A program made the position numbers and the translations under genes. The notes beneath the pieces were generated by a model. That model saw only the letters and a program-made list of their open reading frames with translations, ran no database searches and was not told the DNA's origin. Shown piece after piece: positions 42,371 to 52,251 of a stretch of DNA of 64,000 bases (its first letter is position 1; every line of letters begins with the position of its first letter). The stretch is taken from assembly GCF_017656155.1 (NCBI RefSeq), contig NZ_JACDOH010000003.1, positions 62,001 through 126,000 on the forward strand. Reading direction: 5' to 3'. Source of the stretch: Thermosyntropha sp. GTDB taxonomy: Bacteria > Bacillota > Syntrophomonadia > Syntrophomonadales > Syntrophomonadaceae.

Positions 42371-44452
42371 ATGTCAAAAAAAATTATATATTTTTTGCGC
42401 AAATACTGGTTAATAACTTTTTTATTAACAACTTTAACTTTAATAATTGTTGATACTCAAACACTCTTCTTACACCACAAAACCTTAATTCATATTTTAG
42501 AGATTATTATATCTGTTACATCAATTTGCATAATTTTATTATTTCTCTTACATTTGATAGTTTCGATTTTAAGGCATAAAAAAAATGAACTTTACATTAA
42601 ACTAAAAACCAGATTCATGCCTATAATATATCAGGATCATATATTGGAAAATGTTCAGGAAAGCATCATCGCCGTTGCACTAAATAAAAACAATGATATA
42701 GTCTATATGAATGAACAGGCCAAAAAAATCTATGGCAACCTGAAAAAAGGCGATTTAGAAGTGCTGCAAACTAAACTCTCCCTATCTGAGGAAGAATTAA
42801 AGGAAATAAAAAAGCAAATAACTTCCGGGCAAAAATGGCAGGGACAAAAATGGCTTAACACAGAAACGAAAAAAAGGTTGTTACTTCATAAAATAAGTCC
42901 ATTATACAGCTCTTCTCATCTGGAAGGTTTTTTAATAGTTTCCAGCGACATAACAGAATTTATTGAAAAACATACAGAAGCAGAAACAGCTAATATCAGC
43001 AAAAGTTTATTTTTAGCCAATATGAGCCATGAAATAAGAACCCCCCTTATCGGTGTTTTAGGAGCGGCAGAACTTTTAGCTAAAACCGATTTGGATGTCA
43101 GGCAGCAGGAACACCTTTCAATTATTCGCCGTTGTGGAGAAGAAGTTTTGAATATAATAACTGAGATTCTAGATGTTGCCAAAATTGAAATAGGTCTGCT
43201 GCAGCTCAATAATAAACCCTGCAATCTGTATAACCTCTTTGAAAATATAATTTCTATTGTTAAGCCTTTAACTGCTGAAAAAGGCCTTAAACTAGAATTT
43301 AACCTTAATTTCTCTTCCTGTACTGATGCGCTTGTAGACCAATTAAAACTGCGCCAGGTTTTATCACACATTCTTTTTAACGCAGTAAAGTTTACTCATA
43401 AGGGCAAAATAAGCATCCATGCTGAAACAAAAATACGCGATAATTATAAAATCTTTTTGTATGTAGCCGTATCGGATACCGGAATTGGCATACCTGAAAA
43501 TGAACTTAAAGACATTTTTAATCCTTTTACTCAGGTCGATAATTCGAGTACGCGCAATTATGGAGGAACCGGTCTCGGTCTTTATATATGCCATAAATTG
43601 ATTGAAATCATGGGGGGAAATGTTGATATTCAAAGTTCAATAGGCCACGGCACCACTGTAAGTTTCACTATTCCACTAACTCCGGCAAACACCCGAACAT
43701 CCATTACATCTTTTGAGGGATTAAAAACCGACAATATCATGGAAACAGACAATCAAATAGAATTTTTTCCACCTACTGTTCTTTTAGTAGAAGACAACAA
43801 TCTAAACCAAAAAATTGTTGCTGAAATACTTTTGAATTATGGATTCGAAGTGGTAACTGCCTCTAATGGTTTAGAATGCCTTAACCTTCTGCAAAAAGAA
43901 GATTTTGATATTATTCTTATGGACATGCAAATGCCCTTGATGGATGGCTATGAAGCAACCCGACTTATTCGTCAGGATGAAAAATGGAAAAATATACCCG
44001 TTATTGCTATGACTGCTCATGCTATAACCGGTGACCGCGAAAAATGTCTGGCGTGCGGGTGTACTTCATATATAGCCAAACCTTTTAAATCAGAAGATCT
44101 GATTTCTGAAATTAAAAAACACCTTAAAACGCCAGTTACTGATAGAAAAAAACGTCCGGTTCGCCTCAACCTGTTTATGAACGAACTTATGCCCGAGTTT
44201 TTTGCAACTTTAGGAGAAATGTTAGAAGAATTAGACGCATGTATAGCAATAAAAGATATTGAAAAAGTCCAAAGTATAAGCCATGATATAAAAGGAACAG
44301 CAGGAATGTATGATTTCAATCAAATTTCTGAAACAGCAGCACAAATGGAGCAAGCTGCACGCAGGCATATATGGGAAGATATATATATCCTGCAACAAAG
44401 GCTATATAATCTTTATCAGGATAGTAAAGCTAATTTCTCTGAAGTTTCCTGA
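42371..44452 (+). CDS. Hybrid sensor histidine kinase with receiver and Hpt domains
   Basis: The 693-residue protein begins with two membrane helices (residues 13-35 and 39-66), with almost no extracellular loop. It continues with a PAS domain (about 90-200), HisKA with His220 (NMSHEIRTPL), HATPase (DTGIGI, GGTGLGLYI), a receiver with Asp518 (ILMDMQMPLMDGYE), and a C-terminal Hpt with His638 (ISHDIKGTAG). It can thus run a full His-Asp-His relay, but the final response regulator is not nearby. ATG 42371 follows GGGGAGGA. The signal is unknown. Confidence 0.93.
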   Translation: MSKKIIYFLRKYWLITFLLTTLTLIIVDTQTLFLHHKTLIHILEIIISVTSICIILLFLLHLIVSILRHKKNELYIKLKTRFMPIIYQDHILENVQESIIAVALNKNNDIVYMNEQAKKIYGNLKKGDLEVLQTKLSLSEEELKEIKKQITSGQKWQGQKWLNTETKKRLLLHKISPLYSSSHLEGFLIVSSDITEFIEKHTEAETANISKSLFLANMSHEIRTPLIGVLGAAELLAKTDLDVRQQEHLSIIRRCGEEVLNIITEILDVAKIEIGLLQLNNKPCNLYNLFENIISIVKPLTAEKGLKLEFNLNFSSCTDALVDQLKLRQVLSHILFNAVKFTHKGKISIHAETKIRDNYKIFLYVAVSDTGIGIPENELKDIFNPFTQVDNSSTRNYGGTGLGLYICHKLIEIMGGNVDIQSSIGHGTTVSFTIPLTPANTRTSITSFEGLKTDNIMETDNQIEFFPPTVLLVEDNNLNQKIVAEILLNYGFEVVTASNGLECLNLLQKEDFDIILMDMQMPLMDGYEATRLIRQDEKWKNIPVIAMTAHAITGDREKCLACGCTSYIAKPFKSEDLISEIKKHLKTPVTDRKKRPVRLNLFMNELMPEFFATLGEMLEELDACIAIKDIEKVQSISHDIKGTAGMYDFNQISETAAQMEQAARRHIWEDIYILQQRLYNLYQDSKANFSEVS

Positions 44453-44603
44453 TTTTAATGCTGGCTTATATCTAGACAGCAAAATAATATAATTGTAAAC
44501 TTATTAAGTATAATTTTTTAAAAGATTTACACTAAAATTTTTAACCTATATTTAAGGGCATAATACACAATAAAGAACTAATACGAATTACAGGTGTGAT
44601 GTT

Positions 44604-45434
44604 ATGAAGCTTATAATTACTGACAGTACAGCCAGCCTTCCTCCTGGTTTTGCAGAAAAAAACAATGTAGTAATTGTCCCTTTAAAAGTTAACATAGAAG
44701 ATAAATCACTGCGCGAAGGAATAGACATATCTAACCGGGAATATTATAGACTTTTGCGCAGCAAGCCGATTTTCCCTCAGACTTCTCAGCCGGCAGCCGG
44801 AGATTTTTTAGATATATTTCGCACTTTAAAACCAGGAGACGAAGCTTTAGCTATTTTAATTTCTTCCCAAATTTCCGGAACCGTCCAGGCTGCAACCATT
44901 GCCAAAGATATGCTTAAAAACAATAAAGCACGCATAGAAATATTTGATTCACTTTCTACTGTTGTAGGACTTGGTTTTCAGGTTATGAAAGCCTGTGAAT
45001 TAGTTAAAGAAGATTTTCCATTAGATAAAATAATTGAAGAATTAAAACTTATTCGCCATAAAACTAAAATCCTTTTCATAGTAGATAATCTAGAGTACCT
45101 AGCACGTGGAGGCAGGATAAGCCATGCAGTCAAAACCTTAGGTAATCTCCTCCAGATTAAACCTGTGCTTTCTATAATTCAAACTGGAAAAATAGAGGTT
45201 TATGACAAAGTAAGAACCAAAAAGAAAGCTGTAAAAAAAATAATAGAAGAATTCAAAAAAGAAGCTGATACTGCCGAACTCCTGTCGGTAGTACATGTTG
45301 ACAATCCACAGGAAGCAGAAGAAATATATAAAGAAATAAGAAACTTTTATTCCGGTCCTAGTATAATAACCGAACCTGGTCCAGTAATAGGATCGCATGT
45401 AGGACCAGGAGCAGTAGGGCTGGCATGGCATTAA
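44604..45434 (+). CDS. DegV family fatty-acid-binding protein
   Basis: DegV proteins bind a fatty acid and in some Firmicutes act as FakB, presenting it to the kinase FakA. The 276-residue protein starts KLIITDSTASLPPGFAEKNNV, has PQTSQPAAGDFLDIFRTL and the ligand-cap SSQISGTVQAA, and ends PGPVIGSHVGPGAVGLAWH as in family members. No fakA gene is present here. A terminator follows directly. Confidence 0.9.
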   Translation: MKLIITDSTASLPPGFAEKNNVVIVPLKVNIEDKSLREGIDISNREYYRLLRSKPIFPQTSQPAAGDFLDIFRTLKPGDEALAILISSQISGTVQAATIAKDMLKNNKARIEIFDSLSTVVGLGFQVMKACELVKEDFPLDKIIEELKLIRHKTKILFIVDNLEYLARGGRISHAVKTLGNLLQIKPVLSIIQTGKIEVYDKVRTKKKAVKKIIEEFKKEADTAELLSVVHVDNPQEAEEIYKEIRNFYSGPSIITEPGPVIGSHVGPGAVGLAWH

Positions 45435-45467
45435 AAAAGCTGAACCTACAGAAGGTTCAGCTTTTTT
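45433..45467. terminator. Shared terminator, DegV gene / metF
   Basis: A 15-bp stem (arms 45433-45447 and 45453-45467, core AGCTGAACCT) with T-runs on both strands ends the converging genes. Confidence 0.9.
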
Positions 45468-46337
45468 TTAGGCTAATCCCACATTTTTGACAATCTGGGC
45501 AATTTGTTTTGACTTATTCATAGTATACAGATGAACTCCACATACTTTATTTTCCAGTAAATCACTTATCTGTTCACTCGCATAATCAATGCCTGCCTTT
45601 TCCATATCGTCAGTTTTACGGCTGTATTTTTCCACCAAAGCCAAAAGCTTTGACGGAATCGAAGCTCCCCCCGACAAATAAATCATCCGCCTTACCTGTT
45701 TGGAATTCAGCACCGGCATAATTCCTGGAACAATAGGGCAGCTAATATTCAGAGCCGCAGCTTTATCCATAAAATCGTAAAAAAGGCGATTGTCAAAAAA
45801 CATCTGGGTTATTAAAAAATCCACCCCTTCATCTACCTTTTGTTTTAAATACTTTAAATCCTCACTAAGCCTTTTACATTCCCGATGCCCTTCAGGATAA
45901 GCCGCTGCTGCAATCCCGAAATCATACACTCTTTTAGCATCCCTGATAAGTTCATAAGCATAGCGGTATTCCTGATTGCTGTAGTCAAAGTCGGGATCAT
46001 CGTCGGGAGGATCCCCCCTTAAAGCTAAAATATTATGAATATCTTCCTTAATTAACTGATTTAAAATCTCTTCTACTTCTTTTCTGGTATGGCTTACACA
46101 GGTAAGATGCGCTAAAGGCTCAATCTTATAATCTTTTTTAATTCGGGAAGCAATCTCTACGGTTCTTCCCCGGCTGCTCCCCCCTGCTCCATAAGTTACG
46201 CTTATAAATTTGGGATTTAAAACGCGCAGTTCTCCAATCGTTTCGAAAACCGTATCTAAAGGATAATTTTTCTTGGGGGGAAAAATCTCCAAAGAAAGAA
46301 CCGGCGCATCCTCTTTATAAAATTCACATATCTTCAA
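45468..46337 (-). CDS. metF: Methylenetetrahydrofolate reductase
   Basis: MetF reduces 5,10-methylene-THF to 5-methyl-THF for methionine or acetyl-CoA-pathway chemistry. The 289-residue TIM-barrel protein has SLEIFPPKK, SVTYGAGGSSRGRTVE, ILALRGDPPDDDPDF and the FAD region DFGIAAAAYPEGHREC. Start is TTG 46337 behind GGGGTGGGG. Clostridial MetF often pairs with MetV; here no partner gene is adjacent. Confidence 0.93.
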   Translation of the reverse strand: MKICEFYKEDAPVLSLEIFPPKKNYPLDTVFETIGELRVLNPKFISVTYGAGGSSRGRTVEIASRIKKDYKIEPLAHLTCVSHTRKEVEEILNQLIKEDIHNILALRGDPPDDDPDFDYSNQEYRYAYELIRDAKRVYDFGIAAAAYPEGHRECKRLSEDLKYLKQKVDEGVDFLITQMFFDNRLFYDFMDKAAALNISCPIVPGIMPVLNSKQVRRMIYLSGGASIPSKLLALVEKYSRKTDDMEKAGIDYASEQISDLLENKVCGVHLYTMNKSKQIAQIVKNVGLA

Positions 46338-46448
46338 TTTTCCCCACCCCTGTATTTTAAATTATTCAGCTTTACTGGTTGCTTATTTAAAATAAAACTC
46401 CTCTACCTCTAAAAAATCAATCTGTATTTTGCAACAAGAACAAAATCC

Positions 46449-47714
46449 CTACATATTAGCTATCAAGGCATCAGCAAACTGAGAACATTTGACTTCTGTT
46501 GCCCCTTCCATCAAGCGGGCAAAATCATAAGTAACTATCTTCTGGGCAATAGTCTTTTCCATAGCGGATATAATAAGATCTGCAGCTTCATTCCAGCCTA
46601 AATGACGGAACATCATTTCTCCGGAAAGGATTACCGAAGATGGATTTACCTTGTCTAAACCTGCATACTTGGGAGCAGTGCCATGAGTAGCTTCAAAAAT
46701 TGCATGACCACTTACATAGTTTATATTAGCTCCGGGAGCTATTCCTATACCTCCTACCTGTGCCGCCAACGCATCGGAAATATAATCTCCATTTAAATTC
46801 ATGGTAGCAATAACATCAAATTCGCGCGGCCTGGTTAATATCTGCTGCAGGAATATATCGGCAATAGTGTCTTTAATTATAATCTTGCCAAGGGCTTCTG
46901 CTTCTTTCTGGGCCTCGTCTGCCGCTTTGCTTCCTTTTTCTTCTTTTATGCGGTCATATTCATTCCAGGTAAACACCTTTTCTTTATACTCCCGTTCAGC
47001 CAATTCATAGCCCCAGTTTTTAAAAGCACCTTCCGTAAACTTCATAATATTGCCTTTATGCACTAAAGTTACGCTCTTGCGGTTATATTTAATAGCATAT
47101 TCAATAGCTGCTCTTACCAATCGTTCTGTTCCTTCCTTAGAAATTGGTTTTATACCAATGCCCGAAGTTTCCGGGAAGCGGATTTTATTAACTCCCATCT
47201 CCTCCTGTAAAAACTTTATAAGCTTTTTAACTTCCTCTGAGCCCATGGGATATTCTATACCGGCATAAATATCTTCCGTATTTTCCCGGAAAATAACCAT
47301 ATCTACATCTTCCGGCCTTTTTACTGGTGAAGGAACCCCGTTAAAATAGCGCACTGGACGCAGGCAAACATAAAGGTCTAACTCCTGGCGCAAAGCTACA
47401 TTAAGAGATCTTATGCCTCCTCCAACCGGAGTAGTAAGGGGACCCTTAATTGCAATTATATATTCCCTTATTACATCTAAAGTTTCTTTAGGAAGCCATT
47501 CTCCAGTGGTATTAAAAGCCTTCTCCCCTGCTAAAACTTCTTTCCAGACTATTTTTTTCTTTCCACTATATGCCTTTTCCACTGCTGCATCTAAAACCCT
47601 CGAAGCTGCTGCCCATATATCAGGGCCGGTTCCATCCCCTTCAATAAACGGAATAATTGGATTATTAGGAACATTCAATACCCCATTCTGCACTGTAATT
47701 TTTTCGCCCATCAT
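46449..47714 (-). CDS. icd: NADP-type isocitrate dehydrogenase
   Basis: Icd converts isocitrate to 2-oxoglutarate and CO2. The 421-residue protein has [15 protein letters not shown], the phospho-site-like region [32 protein letters not shown] and the cofactor region [23 protein letters not shown]. The Lys/Tyr set after HGTAPK matches NADP-linked bacterial enzymes. ATG 47714 follows AAAGGAGG; a second ATG is adjacent. It follows leuD-like but a terminator at 47826 lies between. With the genes at 47850-50798 it completes citrate to 2-oxoglutarate. Confidence 0.93.
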   Translation of the reverse strand: MMGEKITVQNGVLNVPNNPIIPFIEGDGTGPDIWAAASRVLDAAVEKAYSGKKKIVWKEVLAGEKAFNTTGEWLPKETLDVIREYIIAIKGPLTTPVGGGIRSLNVALRQELDLYVCLRPVRYFNGVPSPVKRPEDVDMVIFRENTEDIYAGIEYPMGSEEVKKLIKFLQEEMGVNKIRFPETSGIGIKPISKEGTERLVRAAIEYAIKYNRKSVTLVHKGNIMKFTEGAFKNWGYELAEREYKEKVFTWNEYDRIKEEKGSKAADEAQKEAEALGKIIIKDTIADIFLQQILTRPREFDVIATMNLNGDYISDALAAQVGGIGIAPGANINYVSGHAIFEATHGTAPKYAGLDKVNPSSVILSGEMMFRHLGWNEAADLIISAMEKTIAQKIVTYDFARLMEGATEVKCSQFADALIANM

Positions 47715-47825
47715 CAACACTGCTCCTCCTTTTTATAAAATTTTATATTCTTAAATTTTATAATTCAACTTTTTTTGGTTGTAAAACCGTTTACTTGCAT
47801 ACAATATTCATACTCCTTATAACAC

Positions 47826-47851
47826 AAACAGGGGGTAAAATCCCCCTGTTT
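47826..47851 (-). terminator. Terminator between leuD-like and icd genes
   Basis: AAACAGGGGG (47826-47835) pairs with CCCCCTGTTT (47842-47851). Only a weak T-run (TTTGTGTT) follows on the minus strand, so read-through into icd is possible. Confidence 0.6.
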
Positions 47852-48350
47852 AATCAAATTTAAAAGTGCCGTATTTCTTGAAATGTTCAACTAAACCGCC
47901 GTCAGACAGTATTTTTAGCATTACCTTAGGTAGTGGAGTAATTTTAAGTTCAATTCCTTTGGTCAAATTGTATAAAACTCCCTTTTCCAAGTCAATAGAA
48001 AGCTCATCTCCCGGATTAATCTGATCAGTATCGCACTCAATTACCGGAAGCCCGGTATTTATGCAGTTACGATAGAATATGCGGGCAAAAGATTTGGCCA
48101 CTACCGCGCTTATTCCTGCATTGATAATAGCTAAAGGAGCCTGTTCCCTTGAAGATCCGCAGCCAAAATTTTTTCCTGCTACAATAAAATCGCCCGGAGT
48201 AATTTTAGAATAAAAATCCGGATCTAAATCTTCCATTACATGTTTGGCCAATTCTTTCATATCCAAAGTTTTGAACTTATAGCGCCCTGATATAATATAA
48301 TCGGTATTTACATCATCACCAAATTTATGTGCTCTTCCTCTTAAATCCAT
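47850..48350 (-). CDS. Aconitase-family small subunit (LeuD-like)
   Basis: The 166-residue protein is a swivel-domain subunit with the signatures [28 protein letters not shown] and [17 protein letters not shown]. It pairs with the large subunit at 48372. Sequence places it with the LeuD/HacB homoaconitase-type small subunits of archaea and Clostridia, which isomerise isopropylmalate, homocitrate or citrate depending on the enzyme. No leuA or leuB is nearby, and icd follows, so citrate to isocitrate is the likely reaction here (inference). Confidence 0.85.
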   Translation of the reverse strand: MDLRGRAHKFGDDVNTDYIISGRYKFKTLDMKELAKHVMEDLDPDFYSKITPGDFIVAGKNFGCGSSREQAPLAIINAGISAVVAKSFARIFYRNCINTGLPVIECDTDQINPGDELSIDLEKGVLYNLTKGIELKITPLPKVMLKILSDGGLVEHFKKYGTFKFD

Positions 48351-48371
48351 CTTTCTTCTTCTAAGCCTCCC

Positions 48372-49625
48372 TTATAAAAATTCCCGCGGGTCTGTAATCT
48401 TACCGGTTAAAACTGATGCTGCTACTGTAGCCGGAGATGCCAGATAAATAAAGGCCTTATTATTGCCCATTCTTCCCTTAAAGTTGCGGTTGGCAGTAGA
48501 AATTACATTTTCTCCATCTGAAGGCACCCCATTATGGGTTCCAACACAAGGCCCGCACCCCGGAGTTACAACTGCTGCTCCTGCTTCAACAAATATTTCC
48601 AAAATTCCTTCCTTTATTGCCTGCAACATAACCTGACGGGAAGCAGGAGCTACTACCAATCGAGTATTTTTGTCAATTTTACGACCTTTAAGTATCTTAG
48701 CCGCAATCCTTAAATCTTCCATTCTGCCGTTGGTACAGGTTCCTATAACTCCCTGCTGGATAGAAGTTCCTGCTACCTCTCTTACCGGGCAGACATTATC
48801 TACTGTATGAGGTCTAGCAACCTGCGGCTCCAAATTGGAAACATCATATTCCTTTACTTTGGCATAAACTGCATCTGGATCGGCTTTAACCGGCTCAAAT
48901 GGTTTATCGGTGTGTTGTTTAACCCATTCAATAACCTTATCATCAGCTTCCATCAGCCCGCACTTGGCACCCATTTCTATAGCCATATTGCTTATTGTGA
49001 AACGGGCTTCTACGGATAAATCACGGATAGCTTCTCCGGTATATTCAGCTGCCATATAAGTTGCCCCATCCGCAGTAACATCACCGATAAGATAAAGGAT
49101 TAAATCCTTAGAAAAGACACCATGCGGAAGCTTACCGTTTAATACAAACTTGAAAGTCTCTGGAACTTTAAACCAAAGTTTTCCTGATATAAGGCCGGCT
49201 GCCAGATCGGTTGACCCAACCCCGGTAGAAAACACATTTATAGCTCCATAAGTGCAGGTATGAGAATCAGCACCAATTACCAAATCACCTGGAGCAACAT
49301 GTCCCTGCTCAGGAAGGAGCTGATGACATACCCCATCTCCTATATCATAAAGATGAATCCCCTGTTCGCGAGCAAATTCACGCATCTGATGGTGCAATTC
49401 AGATACTCCCTGCAGTGGGCTGGGAGCACTGTGGTCGATAACCATGGCAATCTTTTCAGGATTAAAAACCTTTTTGGCCAGCATTTCACGAAAAGCCTTA
49501 ATTGCTAAAGGTGAAGTTCCATCTTGTCCCATCACAAAATCAAGATCTGCTACTACTATATCATTAGCTTTCGCATCCTGACCGCTTTTAACCGATAAGA
49601 TTTTTTCTGCAATTGTTTTACCCAA
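48372..49625 (-). CDS. Aconitase-family large subunit (LeuC-like)
   Basis: The 417-residue protein has three cluster cysteines for a 4Fe-4S cluster, seen in GADSHTCTYGA, QGVIGTCTNGRMEDL and VVTPGCGPCVGTHNGV. It begins KTIAEKILSVKSGQDAKAND, typical of 3-isopropylmalate/homoaconitate dehydratase large subunits of about 420 residues. The start is TTG 49625, 3 bp after the synthase gene. The neighbours suggest an aconitase role (see the synthase and icd). Confidence 0.87.
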   Translation of the reverse strand: MGKTIAEKILSVKSGQDAKANDIVVADLDFVMGQDGTSPLAIKAFREMLAKKVFNPEKIAMVIDHSAPSPLQGVSELHHQMREFAREQGIHLYDIGDGVCHQLLPEQGHVAPGDLVIGADSHTCTYGAINVFSTGVGSTDLAAGLISGKLWFKVPETFKFVLNGKLPHGVFSKDLILYLIGDVTADGATYMAAEYTGEAIRDLSVEARFTISNMAIEMGAKCGLMEADDKVIEWVKQHTDKPFEPVKADPDAVYAKVKEYDVSNLEPQVARPHTVDNVCPVREVAGTSIQQGVIGTCTNGRMEDLRIAAKILKGRKIDKNTRLVVAPASRQVMLQAIKEGILEIFVEAGAAVVTPGCGPCVGTHNGVPSDGENVISTANRNFKGRMGNNKAFIYLASPATVAASVLTGKITDPREFL

Positions 49626-49628
49626 AAT

Positions 49629-50798
49629 TTATCCCCTCTCTTTTCTGTAGTCTTCATATATTAAGCGCAGCTCTTTATCAAACAAAGGCCGCTTAAGCTC
49701 AATAGACATTTCCCGAACCCGGGCTAAAATATCCCTGGCTTCTTCTTCAGTAAGTTCAATACCATATTCCATAAACTTTGCTTTTACCGCTGCAGTTCCG
49801 GAATGTTTGCCTATTACTATCTGTCTTTCTAATCCTACTTCTTCCGGACTAAATACCTCATAGTTAAGCGGGTTCTTAAGAACTCCATCTCCATGAATCC
49901 CCGATTCATGAGCAAAAATATTGGAACCAACTATCGGTTTGCTTACCGGCAAAGTCCTTCCGGAAGCATTAGCTACATACTCAGCTACTTCACGGAACAA
50001 CTTAGTATCCTGTGGCATATCAACTCGCATAAGATATTTAAGTCCCATTATTACTTCCTGCAGACAGGCATTACCTGCCCTCTCCCCCAGACCGTTGACT
50101 GTAACTCCCACATAATTGGCCCCGGCATATACACCGGCTAAAGCGTTGGCCGTAGCCATACCAAAATCATTGTGGGTATGCATTTCAATATCTATACCAA
50201 CTGCATCCTTTAGAGTCCTTATATAACGAAAAGTAGAAAGAGGAGTAAGTATTCCTACTGTATCGCAAAAACGCAGACGGTCGGCTCCGGCATGTTTCGC
50301 TACCAGGGCAAACTCAGTCAAAAAATCAATATCCGACCTGGAAGCATCTTCTGCATTTACGGAAACATATACCCCATTATCTTTAGCAAATTTAACGGCA
50401 TCAGCCATACGCCTCAAGACATCTTCCCGGGTAGTCTGCAGTTTATACTGAATATGAATATCAGAAGTTGAAATAGAAATAGCTACTGCATCAACCCCAC
50501 AGGATAACGATTCTTTTATATCGCTTATCACTGCCCGGTTCCAAGCCATTATGCTGACCTTTAATCCCAGGTCTACGATTTCCCGTATGCAGTCTTTCTC
50601 AAAACCGCCCATTACCGGTATACCTGCCTCAATCTGATCTACCCCGATTTGATCAAGGTAACGGGCAATCTGTATTTTTTCCGCGTTGGAAAATACTACC
50701 CCTGCCGTCTGCTCGCCATCGCGCAGAGTAGTATCTACTATATGGACCTTAGCCCCTTCTTTATTAAACCAATCTAAATTCATCATTTCCCATTTCAT
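49629..50798 (-). CDS. Homocitrate synthase family protein (possible Re-citrate synthase)
   Basis: The 389-residue DRE-TIM barrel enzyme has VDTTLRDGEQTAGVVF, HTHNDFGMATANALAG and NGLGERAGNACL. By sequence it looks NifV-like. In Clostridium acetobutylicum and C. kluyveri enzymes of this family act as Re-face citrate synthases, in front of aconitase and Icd genes, exactly the context here. No nif genes are seen, and lysine has its own Ddh route, so homocitrate is less likely needed. The start ATG 50798 has GGAG upstream and lies 4 bp after gatB. Substrate remains to be shown. Confidence 0.8.
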   Translation of the reverse strand: MKWEMMNLDWFNKEGAKVHIVDTTLRDGEQTAGVVFSNAEKIQIARYLDQIGVDQIEAGIPVMGGFEKDCIREIVDLGLKVSIMAWNRAVISDIKESLSCGVDAVAISISTSDIHIQYKLQTTREDVLRRMADAVKFAKDNGVYVSVNAEDASRSDIDFLTEFALVAKHAGADRLRFCDTVGILTPLSTFRYIRTLKDAVGIDIEMHTHNDFGMATANALAGVYAGANYVGVTVNGLGERAGNACLQEVIMGLKYLMRVDMPQDTKLFREVAEYVANASGRTLPVSKPIVGSNIFAHESGIHGDGVLKNPLNYEVFSPEEVGLERQIVIGKHSGTAAVKAKFMEYGIELTEEEARDILARVREMSIELKRPLFDKELRLIYEDYRKERG

Positions 50799-50802
50799 AC
50801 CA

Positions 50803-52251
50803 TCACTCCTTATTCAAATACTCGCGCAGAAGCTCATTGACTAAAGCCGGATTAGCCTGGCCTTTTGTCTCCTTCATCACCTGTCCAACTAAAAAGCCAA
50901 GGGCTTTTTTCTTACCACTCTTATAATCTTCAACCACCTTGGGGTTATTTTTTATAACTTCTTCAATTATTGCCTTCAAAGCACCTGTATCCGAAATCTG
51001 TTCCATGCCTTTTTCTTTAATAATAACTTCCGGTTCCTTACCGGTATTAAACATTTCTTCAAAAACAGTTTTGGCCATCTTTCCGCTTATAGTTCCGTTA
51101 TCAATAAGCTTTAGCATTGCTACCAGATGAGCCGGTTTAAACTTAATTTCGTTTATTTCCATGTTGTTCTGATTAAGATATTTATTAAGCTCTCCCATCA
51201 TCCAGTTGGCTACTGTTTTAGCATCTGGATAAAAACGGACACACTCATCAAAAAAGGCTAAATAATCCGGAGTCAATGTTATAATATCAGCATCATAGGC
51301 AGAAAGTCCGTAATTCTCCATAAGCCTTCTTTTTGCCTGTTCAGGAAGTTCAGGCATATTCCTTCTTATCTCTTCTACCCATTCCCGGCTTATTCTGAGC
51401 GGCGGAAGGTCGGGATCCGGAAAATATCTATAATCATGAGCTTCTTCCTTGGATCGCATAGAGCGGGTAACCTGTTTTTCTTCATCCCAGGTTCTGGTTT
51501 CCTGAACTATTTCTTCTCCGTCTTCAATCGCTTCAATCTGTCTTCTAGCTTCATATTCAATAGCTTTTTCTAAAGCCTTAAACGAGTTAAGGTTTTTAAT
51601 TTCTGTTCTTACTCCAAACTCTTTTTGTCCTTTCGGCCTTACTGAAACATTGGCATCACATCGCAAGGAACCTTCCTGCATTTTACAGTCTGATACTCCG
51701 GCAAAGAGCAGAATGGAGCGGAGTTTTTCCATATATGCCCTGGCTTCCTGTGCACTCCTGAGGTCAGGAGCTGAAACTATCTCTAAAAGAGGCACTCCGG
51801 AACGGTTGAGGTCAACCAGTGAGAAAGGAGTAGAAGTTATAGTCCCCTGATGCACCAGCTTTCCGGCATCTTCTTCCATATGGGCACGGATTATTCCTAT
51901 GCGCTTCTTTTCGCCATTTACCTCTATCTCTACATATCCGTTTTTGCATATTGGCAGGTCATACTGGGATATCTGATAAGCCTTGGGCAAGTCGGGGTAA
52001 AAATAATTCTTACGGTCAAATTTGCAGAATTCAGCAATCTCACAATTCAAGGCTAAACCAGCCCGGATAGCATATTCCACCACCTTGCGGTTTAATACTG
52101 GAAGCATACCGGGAAATCCCGAGCATACCGGACAAACCTGGGTATTAGGCTCGGCTCCAAATTCGGTGGAACAGGAACAAAATATTTTGGTTTTAGTTTT
52201 AAGTTCTACATGCACTTCCAGTCCTATAACTACTTCAAAATCGCTGTTCAT
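50803..52251 (-). CDS. gatB: Asp/Glu-tRNA amidotransferase subunit B
   Basis: GatB activates Glu- or Asp-tRNA with ATP before amidation. The 482-residue protein starts [39 protein letters not shown] (conserved with the zinc cysteines) and has the helical tail domains ([40 protein letters not shown]). Its start overlaps the gatA stop. It is in gatC-gatA-gatB order and runs directly into the citrate-synthase-like gene. Confidence 0.97.
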   Translation of the reverse strand: MNSDFEVVIGLEVHVELKTKTKIFCSCSTEFGAEPNTQVCPVCSGFPGMLPVLNRKVVEYAIRAGLALNCEIAEFCKFDRKNYFYPDLPKAYQISQYDLPICKNGYVEIEVNGEKKRIGIIRAHMEEDAGKLVHQGTITSTPFSLVDLNRSGVPLLEIVSAPDLRSAQEARAYMEKLRSILLFAGVSDCKMQEGSLRCDANVSVRPKGQKEFGVRTEIKNLNSFKALEKAIEYEARRQIEAIEDGEEIVQETRTWDEEKQVTRSMRSKEEAHDYRYFPDPDLPPLRISREWVEEIRRNMPELPEQAKRRLMENYGLSAYDADIITLTPDYLAFFDECVRFYPDAKTVANWMMGELNKYLNQNNMEINEIKFKPAHLVAMLKLIDNGTISGKMAKTVFEEMFNTGKEPEVIIKEKGMEQISDTGALKAIIEEVIKNNPKVVEDYKSGKKKALGFLVGQVMKETKGQANPALVNELLREYLNKE

